Positions 29,936 to 41,200 of a DNA stretch of 64,000 nt are shown here, piece after piece. The DNA is taken from positions 310,001-374,000 of the forward strand of contig JAPFFF010000047.1 of the NCBI GenBank assembly GCA_039105265.1, in the 5' to 3' direction. The DNA is from Tritrichomonas musculus (Eukaryota; Parabasalia; Tritrichomonadida; Tritrichomonadidae). A program made the position numbers and the translations under genes. How positions within the stretch are numbered: the first letter of the stretch is position 1; every line of letters starts with the position of its first letter. The notes below the pieces were generated by a model. That model saw only the letters and a program-made list of their open reading frames with translations. It had not been told where the DNA came from and did no database searches.

Positions 29936-31111
29936 ATGAACAAGGGAAATATTTTAAATTTTATTTTAACTTTTTTATTTTGGATAAGATTACAAAAAAT
30001 AATTAATCAGTTTCAGAAAATTTCTGCATTAACATTTTTATTTTCATTTCCATCCATTTTTTTCTTTCCTCATACCACAATTTTATATCCTGTTAAAGAA
30101 ATTCCAGGTTGGGTTCCAGCTCCAATACCACAATATTCTCCACCTCCTTTTCATCCACTAATTAAAGTCACCAATTTATCGCCAATTCCAGAAAGCTGTT
30201 TTAATCAAACAAATCCAGAATATCCAGCTTTAGTTAATTTGTTAACAAATGCTGTAGTTTTCAACAACGCTACGATTGTTACATCCAATTATTTTATCCA
30301 ATCATTTACGAATTATTACAGTAACATTCGAAAAACACCATTTAAAGTTGATTTTAGCACATATAAAGTAGTTGATCAAGCAATTACTCTTTTTCATGCA
30401 TATTTAAAGACGTATTATCATTTCATTATTGAAACATTTCCATTAATTTTGTGTTTTAGCAAAGAAATCATTGAAAATTCTGTTCTTCTTCATGGCAGAG
30501 TATTAAAAAATCAATTTAATGAGCTTTGTTCACTTTTAAATCTCAATTTTAAAGAAAAAATTTTTGTGAGAAACCCTGTTTATGTCAAAAAGTTGTATGT
30601 TGCAAATTCAAACATATTCATTGAATTCAATGCGAATGCAGTTCGTCATTTCCGACATCTAATGCTTGAAAAGTGCAATGCAACGAATTTGAAAGCAACG
30701 CAAAATGTTTATTACAACCGTCCAAAAAACCGTCGTATTTTAAATTTCAATGAATTGAAAGCTGCATTGAAAAATGAATTTTCTAATGAAGAATTCATTG
30801 AGCCTAATCAAATGTCAATGGCAGAACAAGTTGTGTTTTGGAGAAAAACAAGGTTTGCGATGATGGTTCACGGCTCGATTTTCTCCAATTTCATCTTCAT
30901 GCACCCGAACACAGCCTACTTGGAGTTCAACATTCTTGTTTGCAGAAGTCCTGCACAGAAACTGTGCCAATCATTTGGCATTCATATTTATTCAATGCTG
31001 TTTAAAAGGCACTGCTTAAATAGGTCAATGCATGCTGACATTCCCGATGTAATTCTTGCTGTCAAAAGAATCTTTAAAATGCTTGAAACACAGGATCTTT
31101 CGTTATACTAA
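29936..31111 (+). CDS. GT61-family glycosyltransferase (DUF563), type II membrane protein
   Basis: The 391-residue protein starts at the ATG at 29936. Hydrophobic segments near residues 8-20 and 30-50 suggest an N-terminal signal anchor, so the enzyme should face the Golgi or ER lumen. YYHFIIETFPLILCF near residue 158 matches the GT61 'HWxxExLPR' block. The C-terminal family signature is also present: a basic NRRILNFNEL segment, SMAEQVVFWRKTRFAMMVHG and NFIFMHPNTAYLEF, the last two corresponding to 'sfxEQ...GxHGAgLxN...lF.pPgtxxiE'. GT61 enzymes add xylose, arabinose or GlcNAc; the donor cannot be told here. Trichomonads have surface glycoconjugates that need such enzymes. Confidence 0.82.
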   Translation: MNKGNILNFILTFLFWIRLQKIINQFQKISALTFLFSFPSIFFFPHTTILYPVKEIPGWVPAPIPQYSPPPFHPLIKVTNLSPIPESCFNQTNPEYPALVNLLTNAVVFNNATIVTSNYFIQSFTNYYSNIRKTPFKVDFSTYKVVDQAITLFHAYLKTYYHFIIETFPLILCFSKEIIENSVLLHGRVLKNQFNELCSLLNLNFKEKIFVRNPVYVKKLYVANSNIFIEFNANAVRHFRHLMLEKCNATNLKATQNVYYNRPKNRRILNFNELKAALKNEFSNEEFIEPNQMSMAEQVVFWRKTRFAMMVHGSIFSNFIFMHPNTAYLEFNILVCRSPAQKLCQSFGIHIYSMLFKRHCLNRSMHADIPDVILAVKRIFKMLETQDLSLY

Positions 31112-31173
31112 TTTAAAATAATATTTAATAAAATGTCTGTTTATTATCAAATCCTTAAAAATTTTTATTGTTA

Positions 31174-33672
31174 CTAAAATCGCTCTTGATATTCATGAAG
31201 CTCTTTTAAGTCTGTTGACATTCCAAATTCATTCAATGCAAATTTATCATCTTTTAAAACTTCTACTATATCAGAAAATGTTGGACGATTATCTGCAATA
31301 TTGCTCCAGCAACACTCAATAAGTTCCCAATAAATGTCTGGAATATTTTTTGGCCTTGCAGGTCTCATTCCAGCCATAATTTTAATTAATAAACGCGCTT
31401 TGGATCTTATATGTTCATGCTTTATATCAAAAGTGGTTGAAAACATTTTATATACAAAAAATGCAAAAGAATAAACATCAACCTGATATGAAAAGTATTC
31501 ATATTCAATCAATTCAGGTGCTATATAAAACAAATGATCAATCGGGATTTCATTACTTGCGATAAAATCAAAATTGTTAGTAAAAGATTCATGATATCCA
31601 ATTCTAGGTTCCAAATTATCATCCAAAAGCACATTACTGTTTGTCAGGCCTACAAATAACTTGCTATTTTTGTGAAAAATGTTCATTATTGCAGCAACGC
31701 CAAAAATAATTTTACTGCGAACTGTTGGATTCATGATATCATTTTTCTTTCCATTTGATTCTAAGTATTCTTTTGTAATTTGCTCAAGATTTCCGTATTT
31801 CATAAAATCAGTGAAAATTGAAAACGAAGGGAAGTCGGTTAGAATTATTTTTCCATTTTCATCAATGATGTTAATTTCATCTAAACTTTTATTTAAACTT
31901 TCTTTTTTAAATAAAGGAAAATGAAAATCATTGATTTTCAACAAACCAGGTAAATGTCCATATTGATCATGCTGAATGAAAATATTCAATTCACGCCTAA
32001 ATTTATTCAGGTCGTGAATTAATGAAGTTGCAATTCTTTTGACAACTTGCACTTTTCCATTTTTTTTATTCGTTATTTTATAAATTCTTTTTCTTGGAGA
32101 TTTGACTAATAAGTCTTTTTTCTCAGTAGTGGTGAGTTCTTCAATGTCATATTCATCATTATTTAACACTTGGCTACTCTTATCAATTTCACAAGAAAGA
32201 AGAGAAGTCGGAATTGTAATTTGCTTTAACGAAGGACATGATGTAATGATGCAATCAGCACTAGAAGTAACAGAAGGATGAATTATCAATTTACTTAAAT
32301 TGTCACAGTCACTGATTGCTTTTAAGCCAATTGTTTTAACAGACGAAGGAATTTCAATTTCTTTTAAAGAAGAACAGCCACTGAATGCGTAATCTCCAAT
32401 CTTTTTCACTGTCGGAGGAATGTTTATTTTGCTCAATTTGATACAATCTGAAAAACAATTTGGTCCAAGTTCAATGTCATCTTGCGACAACAAAAGACTA
32501 AGAATTTCTTGATTATCACCTCTGGCTGCCAAATTAATGAGTGTTGTATTATTATAAATAATTTTTTTTTTTAAAATATTATAAATTTTTTGATTTATAT
32601 CAATTCTTCCTTGACTTAAGAAAAATTCAACAAGTTGAATATAATTATATCTGCATGCATAACCCAAAATGAACTCATTCTTTTCATCATCCGGCAAGTA
32701 TTCATAATTATCATAACAAAAAGCATAATTATAAACGTTATCATAAAATTTTTTATGATTTTCTGGATCAATAAAGTTGTTAATAATATAACTTGCTATT
32801 TCGTTATGATGGCATTTTATTGCTTCTTCAAGACACGCGTAATATGAATTATGCTGGAGTGGAACGTGATTCTCTTCGAGAAGATTGATCAATTCTGCGC
32901 AATTTGAATGAATTGAATAAAGCCAGAGTGATGGTGTCAATTCAACTTTATTCATCCTTAAATAATTGAAAATTTGAATTGATCCAAAAAATGCAGCATA
33001 TTCAATTAACGTTGGATTTTTGCCAATTAAAAACGGATTCGTCTCAAAAATTGAGTCGCCGATTATAGTTTTTGAAAGAGATAAATTTGTTTGGTTTACA
33101 TGCGCAACAAACTCATCAATTGAATCATTACGAATCAGAAAACAAATGTAAGAATCATTCTCTCCAATCTGACGCTTCCTCTCATATTCATCCATGTCTT
33201 TTGGCTCCATATCGAGCAATTCTTGAGGAACTTTTTGAATGAAATGTTTCCGTTTTTCTGGATAAAAAAACCGCCAGTAGCTTGCATCTTCATTATTCTG
33301 AAAGATTATATCAGTATCAACAAAAATTATATTGTGTGTAAAAAGTATTAAAAGGATTGATTTGTTACTTTGAAATAATTTAAAAAGTTCAACATTTGTG
33401 AAGGTTTGTTTGATCTCTTTTTCTAATGAAAGGATTACTTTTTCTATCTTGCGGAATATTTGGGGCTTTCGGTAATGATGCATGGTGAATTGGTTTATCA
33501 GGTAAAGGAAAGATTTTAATTTTTCTCCATGTGGAATATATATCTGAGATAAATAAAAGTCAATGAGATCTGTATAATCTTCTTCATTTTCATATTGATC
33601 ACTACCTTCTATATAATTATATAGAATGCTATATAACTCTTTCAATTCTTTGAAAAATTTTTGGTATTCCAT
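31174..33672 (-). CDS. Ankyrin-LRR-pseudokinase fusion protein
   Basis: The 832-residue protein has three parts. Residues 1-400 are a DUF3447 ankyrin module (NPTLIEYAAFFGSIQIFNYL; TLINLAARGDNQEILSLLLS). Residues about 400-500 are BspA-type LRRs (IPPTVKKIGDYAFSGCSSLK). Residues about 530-815 are a protein kinase fold. The kinase keeps a candidate VAIK lysine (VQVVKRI), the YIAPELIE block and DVYSFAFFVYKMF. It lacks the HRD motif (LFVGLTNSNVLL) and the DFG motif (EPRIGYHES), so it should be a pseudokinase. The ankyrin and LRR parts could bind a partner while the kinase fold acts as an allosteric scaffold. The start at 33670-33672 is supported by an Inr 6 bases upstream. Confidence 0.85.
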   Translation of the reverse strand: MEYQKFFKELKELYSILYNYIEGSDQYENEEDYTDLIDFYLSQIYIPHGEKLKSFLYLINQFTMHHYRKPQIFRKIEKVILSLEKEIKQTFTNVELFKLFQSNKSILLILFTHNIIFVDTDIIFQNNEDASYWRFFYPEKRKHFIQKVPQELLDMEPKDMDEYERKRQIGENDSYICFLIRNDSIDEFVAHVNQTNLSLSKTIIGDSIFETNPFLIGKNPTLIEYAAFFGSIQIFNYLRMNKVELTPSLWLYSIHSNCAELINLLEENHVPLQHNSYYACLEEAIKCHHNEIASYIINNFIDPENHKKFYDNVYNYAFCYDNYEYLPDDEKNEFILGYACRYNYIQLVEFFLSQGRIDINQKIYNILKKKIIYNNTTLINLAARGDNQEILSLLLSQDDIELGPNCFSDCIKLSKINIPPTVKKIGDYAFSGCSSLKEIEIPSSVKTIGLKAISDCDNLSKLIIHPSVTSSADCIITSCPSLKQITIPTSLLSCEIDKSSQVLNNDEYDIEELTTTEKKDLLVKSPRKRIYKITNKKNGKVQVVKRIATSLIHDLNKFRRELNIFIQHDQYGHLPGLLKINDFHFPLFKKESLNKSLDEINIIDENGKIILTDFPSFSIFTDFMKYGNLEQITKEYLESNGKKNDIMNPTVRSKIIFGVAAIMNIFHKNSKLFVGLTNSNVLLDDNLEPRIGYHESFTNNFDFIASNEIPIDHLFYIAPELIEYEYFSYQVDVYSFAFFVYKMFSTTFDIKHEHIRSKARLLIKIMAGMRPARPKNIPDIYWELIECCWSNIADNRPTFSDIVEVLKDDKFALNEFGMSTDLKELHEYQERF

Positions 33673-33678
33673 TTTATT

Positions 33679-33690
33679 TATGAAATGTGA
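33679..33690 (-). promoter_or_regulatory. Trichomonad-type Inr
   Basis: Read on the minus strand, TCACATTTCATA ends 6 bases before the ATG of the pseudokinase gene. It closely matches the trichomonad Inr consensus (TCAYTWYTCATTA) in sequence and in position. Confidence 0.65.
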
Positions 33691-34648
33691 TATAAAAAAT
33701 TGTTCATTATTAAAATAAATGGGAACGGTCTTCAGAATTTTTTTCTGAAATAAAAATAAGCTTATCTTAAAATATATTTTATATAATAAAATATTTTAAG
33801 TTAAAATAATTCAAACATATTATATATAAATTAAATATATTAATTAAAATATTATTAAAGTTATATATTTTAGAGGAAAAAATAAAAATTTCTTTTCTCA
33901 GATTTTAACGAATGATGAAAATTTTATACCATTTATAATTTTAATCATTTATTAGCATCAAACCATATATTAAAAATTCAAAATAAATGAATGCAGAGTT
34001 ATTTCAAAAATCATGATTTTATTATTTATATTTGAATTTGAATGATCATACAAATATTTTTGAGAAAAAAAACTTTTCAAAAGAAAAGAAGAAAAGGATA
34101 TGAATCTATTTAAAAGAAAAGAGTCATTAAGTCATATTAATAATTAAATAGAATACTTTAATAAATTTCTATTTTATATAAAAATATTATATTATGTGAT
34201 ATATATCTGAAGATAAATATATATTTTGAATATGAAATATTGTTTGAACAGTATTATTCAATTTTATTTTTTTTTAATTATGTATATTTTAATTAATTTT
34301 CATATTTATTTTTTATTTTTAAGAAATAACTTAATATATATATATAAATATTTATAAAAATGTTCCAAAATCAGTTTTTTAAAAAATTAAAAAAAGATAA
34401 ATGTATTTTCGCAGAGAGCCTCTCAATTTGCGAAGATGATTTGAATTGATACAACCGAATAAGCTTTCAAATGAGAAACTTTTTCTTAAGATTTTTATAT
34501 CTCAAAACCCCTACATTCGATTATGTTTTTACCAAATAAATTTTATTAAATATTAAATAGTATTCTTATTAATATAAGTTATATTGAAGAATTCGATTTT
34601 CCATAACCGCCGATTTCGGATCCCCTTTATTAAAATTTTTACAAATAA
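33691..34648. other. AT-rich intergenic region
   Basis: Almost pure A/T sequence with no gene. It separates the pseudokinase gene from its broken head-to-head relative. Confidence 0.5.
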
Positions 34649-34716
34649 TTAGTGATGGGAAACGGGCACCGGGCGGGCAATGGGCCCGAAATAAACGTAC
34701 TGCCCGGGCAAAAGCA
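34649..34716. mobile_element. Possible terminus of a hAT-like DNA transposon
   Basis: TAGTGATGGGAAACGGGCAC followed by G/C-rich sequence (CGGGCGGGCAATGGGCCCG) stands out sharply in an A/T desert. hAT elements often begin with TAGNGATGGG-like or CAGNGNTG-like ends. No matching inverted end or transposase is visible, so this would be a solo end or relic. It sits just upstream of the first detectable homology of the broken ankyrin gene. Confidence 0.3.
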
Positions 34717-34734
34717 TTATTCAAATAATGAGTT

Positions 34735-37179
34735 ATTCGCAATATTCGAGAGTAATCAAAGACTTCTTCTTTTCCTTATCAATGAAAAAATGCATATTTT
34801 GGATGAATTCATACGTTAAAAAATAATTATATATGAACAATATTTTATACCAGAAATAAAAAAATTAGATGGAGAAAATCAACCTTTCCAACTTCCCGAA
34901 GATTATGATGAAAAGAGAAAGATTGGAGAAAATGACAATGAGATTTGTGAACTTATTCGAAATGATTCAATTGAAGAATTCATAATATATGTCAATAAAA
35001 ATGATTATCCTTTAAAAGATCAAATTATGCCATCAATATATGAAACAAATTCTTTTTTATTGATGACACCACCGAATTTAATTGAATATTCAGCATTCTT
35101 TATATCATGTTCAATTTTTAAATATTTATTCCATAATGGTGCTGAAATCAAACCTTCAATATGGGCATATGCAGTTCATAGTAACAATCAAGAAATGATT
35201 GATCTTCTTGAAAAAAATCAAATTAAATTAAAAGAATATGATGATGATAATAATGAAGAGGAAGAGGAAGAAATTTTTCCATTCAAAGAAAGTGTTTTGA
35301 AATCAATCGCATATCATAATAACGTTGCAGCAAATTTTATCCTAAATAAATATGAAAAAGAAAAAGCAAAGAAATCGAAAAATAGCAAATATAAGTATAA
35401 AATAGAAAAATTGATTATTTCAAAAGCTTTCCAAAATTATAATTTTAAAAACAATGATATCTTTTTTTATTTGTGCATATATGATTATGTTCCACTTGTT
35501 AAAACTTTTATATCAACAAGGAAAATCAATATAGAAACGATAAGAATTTTATATTTAAAAATCTTATGATGTTTTGTAATTAATTTTCAGAGAAAATTTA
35601 TATTTTTAATGATAAATGATGTTAATAATTAATACTATTTCATGGCATTTAAATATTTATTTTATATAACGATGTACTGTTTTATGCTGCTAGAGACGAT
35701 AATCAAGAAATTTTAAAAATATTATTGGCAAATCTAAAAAGCAACCAAATCAAATCAGAACATTTCAAATATTGTGACAAATTAAGTGAAATAGCGATTC
35801 CTTCAAATGTAAAAACAATCGGCAGTTATGCTTTTTACAAATGTTTTACGCTTAAAAAAATAACTCTCCCGCTTTCATTAACAAAATTGCGTGAAGGTTG
35901 TTTTTGTTCTTGTTTATCATTAACTAAAATTGCAATTCCACCATCTGTAACTACAATAGAAAAGTATTGCTTTGAAAATTGCAGAAGATTGGAAGAAATC
36001 ACAATTCCTTCTTCTGTAACTTCACTTGACAAACAAGCTTTTATATGTTGTTCTTCATTGAGAATAATAACAATAAGATCGCACATTGAAGAAATTGAAG
36101 AGAGAGCTTTTGAAAAATGTACAAAATTGAAACAAGTAAATATATCTTCTGTCATTTCAATAGGTGAATTTGCTTTCAATGAATGCAAATCATTAGAAGA
36201 AGTAACAATTTCTTCTTCATTGATTTCAATAGGAAAAAAAGCTTTCAATGAATGCGTATCTTTGAAACATATATCAATTCCTTCTTCAGTTGTTTCAATT
36301 GGATGCTATGCTTTTAGCAATTGCTTTCGACTAACTGAATTCAAAATACCACGATCATTAAAAACGATTGATTTCAATACTTTTGATAAATGCAATAAGT
36401 TGGTACATATAAAAATTCCATCATCAGTTATATTTATAAGAATTGAAGCTTTCTATGAATGCACATCGTTAAAACAAATTACAATTCCTTCTTCTGTAAA
36501 ATTAATTGGCAACAATGCCTTCTCTGGATGCTCATCATTAGCACGGATAACATTTCTTGGCTCCTAGGAATCGATTTGTTTTTGCAGCTTTAAAAAATGC
36601 ATTTCATTGGAGCAAATAACAATTCCATCTTCAGTAAGTTCAATTAAGGGCAATGCTTTTGAAGAATACAAAAAATTGTCTCATATAACTCTCCCTCAAT
36701 CTTTAATTGCAATTGGATGTTATGCTTTCAATGCTTGCATTTCATTGAAACAAATAATGATTCCTTCCTCGGTGACAACCATTGAATGCAATGCTTTCGC
36801 TGGATGTTCAGAATTGGAACAAATTACAATTCCTTCTTCTGTTAAATTTCTTGGTAGTGAATGCTTTAAAGAGTGTAAGTCACTTAAAAATGTTACTTTT
36901 GAATCGCCTTCTTCTTTAACAAAAATTAACCCATGCACATTCGCTTATTGCTCTTTATTAGTAGAAGTATCAATTCCATCGGGAGTAACAATGATTAAAG
37001 AAAATGCATTTTGTGGATGTGAATCATTAACTAATGTTGTTTTCCCATCGACCATTACTAAAATTGATAATTACATTTTCAATGATTGCCAGTTTTTGAA
37101 GAAAATAACAATTCCATCAACATTGGAGTCAATTGGAAAGCAAGGACTGGCATTTGAACAAAGTATTATCAAAACATGA
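34735..37179 (+). pseudogene. Broken ankyrin-LRR gene, relative of the pseudokinase fusion
   Basis: Coding-looking pieces match the 832-residue neighbour in order. A leader piece (LLLFLINEKMHILDEF) is followed by KRKIGENDNEICELIRNDSI, an ankyrin part at about 34870-35569 with an ATG at 35027, and another ankyrin repeat near 35675 (LFYAARDDNQEILKILL). About 18 BspA-type LRRs follow to 37179. The frame is broken near 34800, interrupted between 35569 and about 35670, and has one in-frame TAG at 36565-36567 within the LRR block. The extreme N-terminus and any kinase domain are absent. LRR units such as ITIPSSVTSIGxxAFxxCxSL are well kept, so decay is recent, or the parts may be separate small genes. 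Confidence 0.7.
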
Positions 37180-37202
37180 AGTAGTATATATAAATGGCGT
37201 GA

Positions 37203-37233
37203 TTTTTTAACGTCCCTTCGGGTCCGTTAAAAC
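37203..37233. repeat. Hairpin with CCC-TTC-GGG centre
   Basis: TTTTAACG pairs with CGTTAAAA around a CCCTTCGGG core, which forms a stable stem with a UUCG-type loop in RNA. It lies 24 bases after the LRR pseudogene and just before the CCGGCCA repeat block. Confidence 0.55.
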
Positions 37234-37289
37234 ATCCCTCCATTTATCGGCCAGAAACGACTTTTTGAAAAGATATAAGGTCACCGAAC

Positions 37290-37530
37290 TTTTTGAGAGC
37301 TTGTTTGTCCGGCCAGATAATTCAATAGGTATCTGTCCGGCCAAGAGATTGACAGCTTAGCTGGCCCTCCTGAAGGGAGTGAGAGGTAATTTGGGGTTTG
37401 AACTTTTTGATAAGATATCTGTCCGGCCAAGAAATTGAGAAGATATCTGTCCGGCCAAGAAATTGAGAAGGTATATGGCCTTTGAACTTTTTGAGAAGGT
37501 ATTAGGTCATTGAACTTTTTGATAGAGCTC
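37290..37530. repeat. CCGGCCA-containing short repeat block
   Basis: The core TCTGTCCGGCCAAGA occurs four times in whole or part, including two tandem copies of a 28-base unit at about 37420-37470. It is interleaved with repeats of TTGAACTTTTTGA. There is no gene. The block lies at the junction between host genes and the virus-like element. Confidence 0.75.
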
Positions 37531-37604
37531 ATTGAAAAAATATTCATAGAGATGATTAAAAAGTTAATTGTTTATTGAATCAAATCTTATCGTCATCATT
37601 TTTT

Positions 37605-38069
37605 TTACTTTTTACTTTTTGAATCGACTTTTGGCTGCTCAATAAGAGACTTCATTGCGCTTGTGAAATACTTCCGGAATTCAATTTCGTTGTTTCTTGC
37701 TTCTAATTTTCGAATTAATCTTGATATTTTCCTGATACTCACTAATATTTTAAGCATATGTTCGCCGGCGGTTTTCTCAAAATATTCTTGTTTTGTTGGG
37801 TCTTTTAGGTGTGAAATAACGCTGCATGTTTTATTAACGTCTCCTTCCAGTACCTTAAAATATTGATTCAGAGTATATATAATATCAGCGGTTGATTTTT
37901 CAAGAACACAGTCAGCATCGTTTTCATTATCAATTCGGTTAATAAGCCATTCTTTTTGCTGAGGATACATCCCGTTTGCATTCAAAACGTACTGAATAAA
38001 CTGTTGCTTTTCAGATTCATCTGGGACATAAAAATATGATGAAGCAAGGAAGACTAAAAATGGAAGCAT
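37605..38069 (-). CDS. Small protein with N-terminal signal-like segment, element left end
   Basis: The 154-residue protein begins MLPFLVFLASSYFY, a short hydrophobic signal-like segment, followed by a charged, probably helical body with two Cys residues. I do not recognise a family. It is divergent from the first giant gene of the element and lies just inside the repeat block, so it may be the leftmost element gene or the last host gene. Its stop codon is followed by A (TAAA), as in most element genes. The start is the ATG at 38067-38069. Confidence 0.55.
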   Translation of the reverse strand: MLPFLVFLASSYFYVPDESEKQQFIQYVLNANGMYPQQKEWLINRIDNENDADCVLEKSTADIIYTLNQYFKVLEGDVNKTCSVISHLKDPTKQEYFEKTAGEHMLKILVSIRKISRLIRKLEARNNEIEFRKYFTSAMKSLIEQPKVDSKSKK

Positions 38070-38178
38070 TAATAAAAGTGATATAAAATTAATATCATAT
38101 AATATTTGTGTTTTGTGAGTGCCTCGTCAAGTATAAAAATAAAAAAAATTTTTTTACTACTTTTTTACCCTATTCTTA

Positions 38179-38186
38179 TTTTTTTT
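38179..38186 (+). promoter_or_regulatory. T8 tract before first giant gene
   Basis: A run of eight T ends 26 bases before the ATG at 38213. It is a candidate member of the element's shared upstream motif. Confidence 0.4.
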
Positions 38187-38212
38187 ATTCTTCAAGAAAA
38201 ACATTATCGAAA

Positions 38213-41200
38213 ATGTCTTGGATGAACAATGATAGTGGTGAATTCGTTACTTGGGATGATGACCCAGATTTTATGAGCTCTATTCAACAACAACAAGCTC
38301 AACAGGAGGCATATTATCAACAACAAGCTCAAGAACAACAAGCTCAACCCCAACAATATCAGCCTCAACAACCACAACAATATATTGACACAGCACCAGA
38401 TATCGATCAAGATGAAGCACAATATCTCGCGACATATCAAAACATGAATGTTGCTGATGTATCGACAGAACTAATCACAAAATTGCGGGATGTAGTTAGT
38501 GGATGGATCCCAGAATGGTATAACGAAATCAAAACCTCCATTGACAAACAAAATTTTCCTAACTATATCAAATTTTATTTCCTTCGACTTTTTATTGAAT
38601 ATTATACTGGGAATTATATTTTAGGAAAAGAACTGACACCAGCACAAGCAGCAGCACAAGTAAAACAAACATTCTTGAATGGAAATAGTTTAAGAGACGC
38701 CGTTGGAGCTGTCCAAACAGTGAGATATCAACAAATCGTGAATCTGCCATTAAACAATGTTATTTTGGAACATGCTGGTTTGACAGAGGAGGAAGCTCAT
38801 GTATTTTTCAAATTTTGGAAGAAAAATAAGCAAAAACCTGACTTTTGGGAATCTTACAAGACTCAATTTTATACAGAGAAATATGTTTTTGGAGATAATG
38901 CATATCAAATTAACTTATCATATGCTCAATTAGCGAGCACCTTCTTGGGTGATATGGGTAAGCTACATACTGACTGGAGAAATCTGAACGAAACTTCAAA
39001 TGGATTAAATATTTTACGAAGTCTACATCTATCTATTTTTGAAAATGAGGATTTTCAACCATCCTTTATCGATTTTTGGACACAAGGAAAAGGGGATGAC
39101 GCTCAAATGATTAAGGAAAATCTTGATTTTGAAAAACTCATGCATGCGATCCAAGGAGAAATCGGAATAAATGACTTTTTATCAGTCCAAGGTACGACAA
39201 CAATAATATCCCATAACCTTCCATTCAAAAATTTGGAAAAAGCAATATTAACTCTCCAAGCTTCTGGTGAGAGAATAACTGCTGAAAATGTCGCAAAACA
39301 ATATTTTGCTTTAGGAGCTGATTATCAAAAATTAAAAGAAATTGCAGAAATTCGTGCTAGACTTGCTGAATTGAAACGACACGGAACCCTCCAAGCAAGA
39401 GCAATGCTAAAGACAATGATAAGAGATAAAGATAAATTTTGGGAGAGATTTAATATCAGTGATCAACTTCCTGAGAATCTCCAACATTATTTCAATGATC
39501 TTGAAAACAGCATCAGAGCACAAAGACATGACTTTATGGAAAGAGAATTCCAATTTGCGGATGACAATAGAGACGGCGATGAAAATAAATGGTTCGAAGA
39601 ACAAATCACAATTCTCATGAAATCTTTGGATGAAACAAACGACAAATTACGAAATTCTTTGAAAGAGAAAGAAGCTCAAGCTTCAAATGGAGCAAAAACA
39701 ACAATAATAAACGTTGAAAAAATTCTTTCAGATGCTATAGCAAAAAGGAATGCTATTATAGATGAGATCAAGAATGGGAATATCAAAAGAGATGCTGTCA
39801 AAGATATGTTAAAAGCAAAAAATCCTGAGGTTACAAATAAAGAAATTGAGGAAGAAGCAGAAAAATATAAAGATAAAGATGTTGATACTGCCAAAATGAT
39901 GATAGAAAATGAAAAACAATTATCAGAAAATCAATGGTTAGATGTTTATAATTATTTTGCTAAAGTAATGTGGGGAATCAGAAAACATGTCGCAGGACAA
40001 AATGGTGAAGTTATCGAAATTCCTTTACTAACATATTCTGACCCGGAACAAAAAACAATACCAGAAGATCAATATAAAAAATTAGAACCAAGAATCAAGA
40101 AATTAAAAGAGAAACATAAAGGTAATGCAGATGCGGCTATTGCAGACCTCAAAGAAGATGAAAAAACGAGACTGCCAATGATTAAGAATATTACAGATAA
40201 TCAAAGTGAATATGATAAATATTTTCTTTTTCAAGATTGGCCTGCTCTTTTAGAACATTATGATTGGGATATTGAAAGATGGTATGATTATACAATTCAA
40301 GTTATACCAAAATTACAAACCATTATTAAATATAATAGTCAATATGACAACAATTATGGTGCTGAACTTCGAAATAAAACAAAACCTATAAGCAGTATTG
40401 TTAAACTTTTAGATGATAAAATTGTAGAATATCAAAAACGTCAAAACATTATTGCTACAGACCAAGATGTTATGAATTTTATATCGACAAATTCTGATTT
40501 TATAACAATCGAAGAAGTAGCTGGTCATGCTAAAGACGCCAAAGAAGCAAAAATATATATTAAATGGAAAGTAGCTTTGAAAAATAAATCAGGCTGGGAT
40601 GCTGGAGTCAAAGATTATAAATTTCGACAGACAATAGATGTTGGATTTTATTCAAAAGAGATAAATGGTGATTTGATAAAATGGGATCAAAGGATGAAAA
40701 AAGAGAATCCTGACATGAGAGAAGAAATTGTTAAGACAACAGAAAAAAATCAAAATTTTTATGGACTTCCGAAAGAGAAATTTGATGATCTTCGTTATTG
40801 GAAAGATATAGATGATGAAAAATGGAGGTTGAAATATTTTGAAGTAGAGAATAATTTTGGCGTTCTAAAGAAAATCGATCCTGATGCTAAAAACTGTAAA
40901 AGTTTTGAAGACTACATTGTTAAAAAAAATAATCCAGATTCATCTCCTGCATATTCATCAGATAAACAATGCTTTATTAAAAACGCTGTGTCAGAAACAG
41001 ATAATGCAGCATTACAAATCAAGAATTTTATTTCAAGATTTGACGAATTTCAGAAAGCAAAATATAATATGATATCAGGAGATTTTAAAGGGGAATATAC
41101 ATTAGAATTAGCAAGACGATTATGGAATAAAAATATTAATAAGCCTCATTTTGAAACAATAGAACAATGCGCAAAATGGTTAATGGATTCTGGAAAAAGG

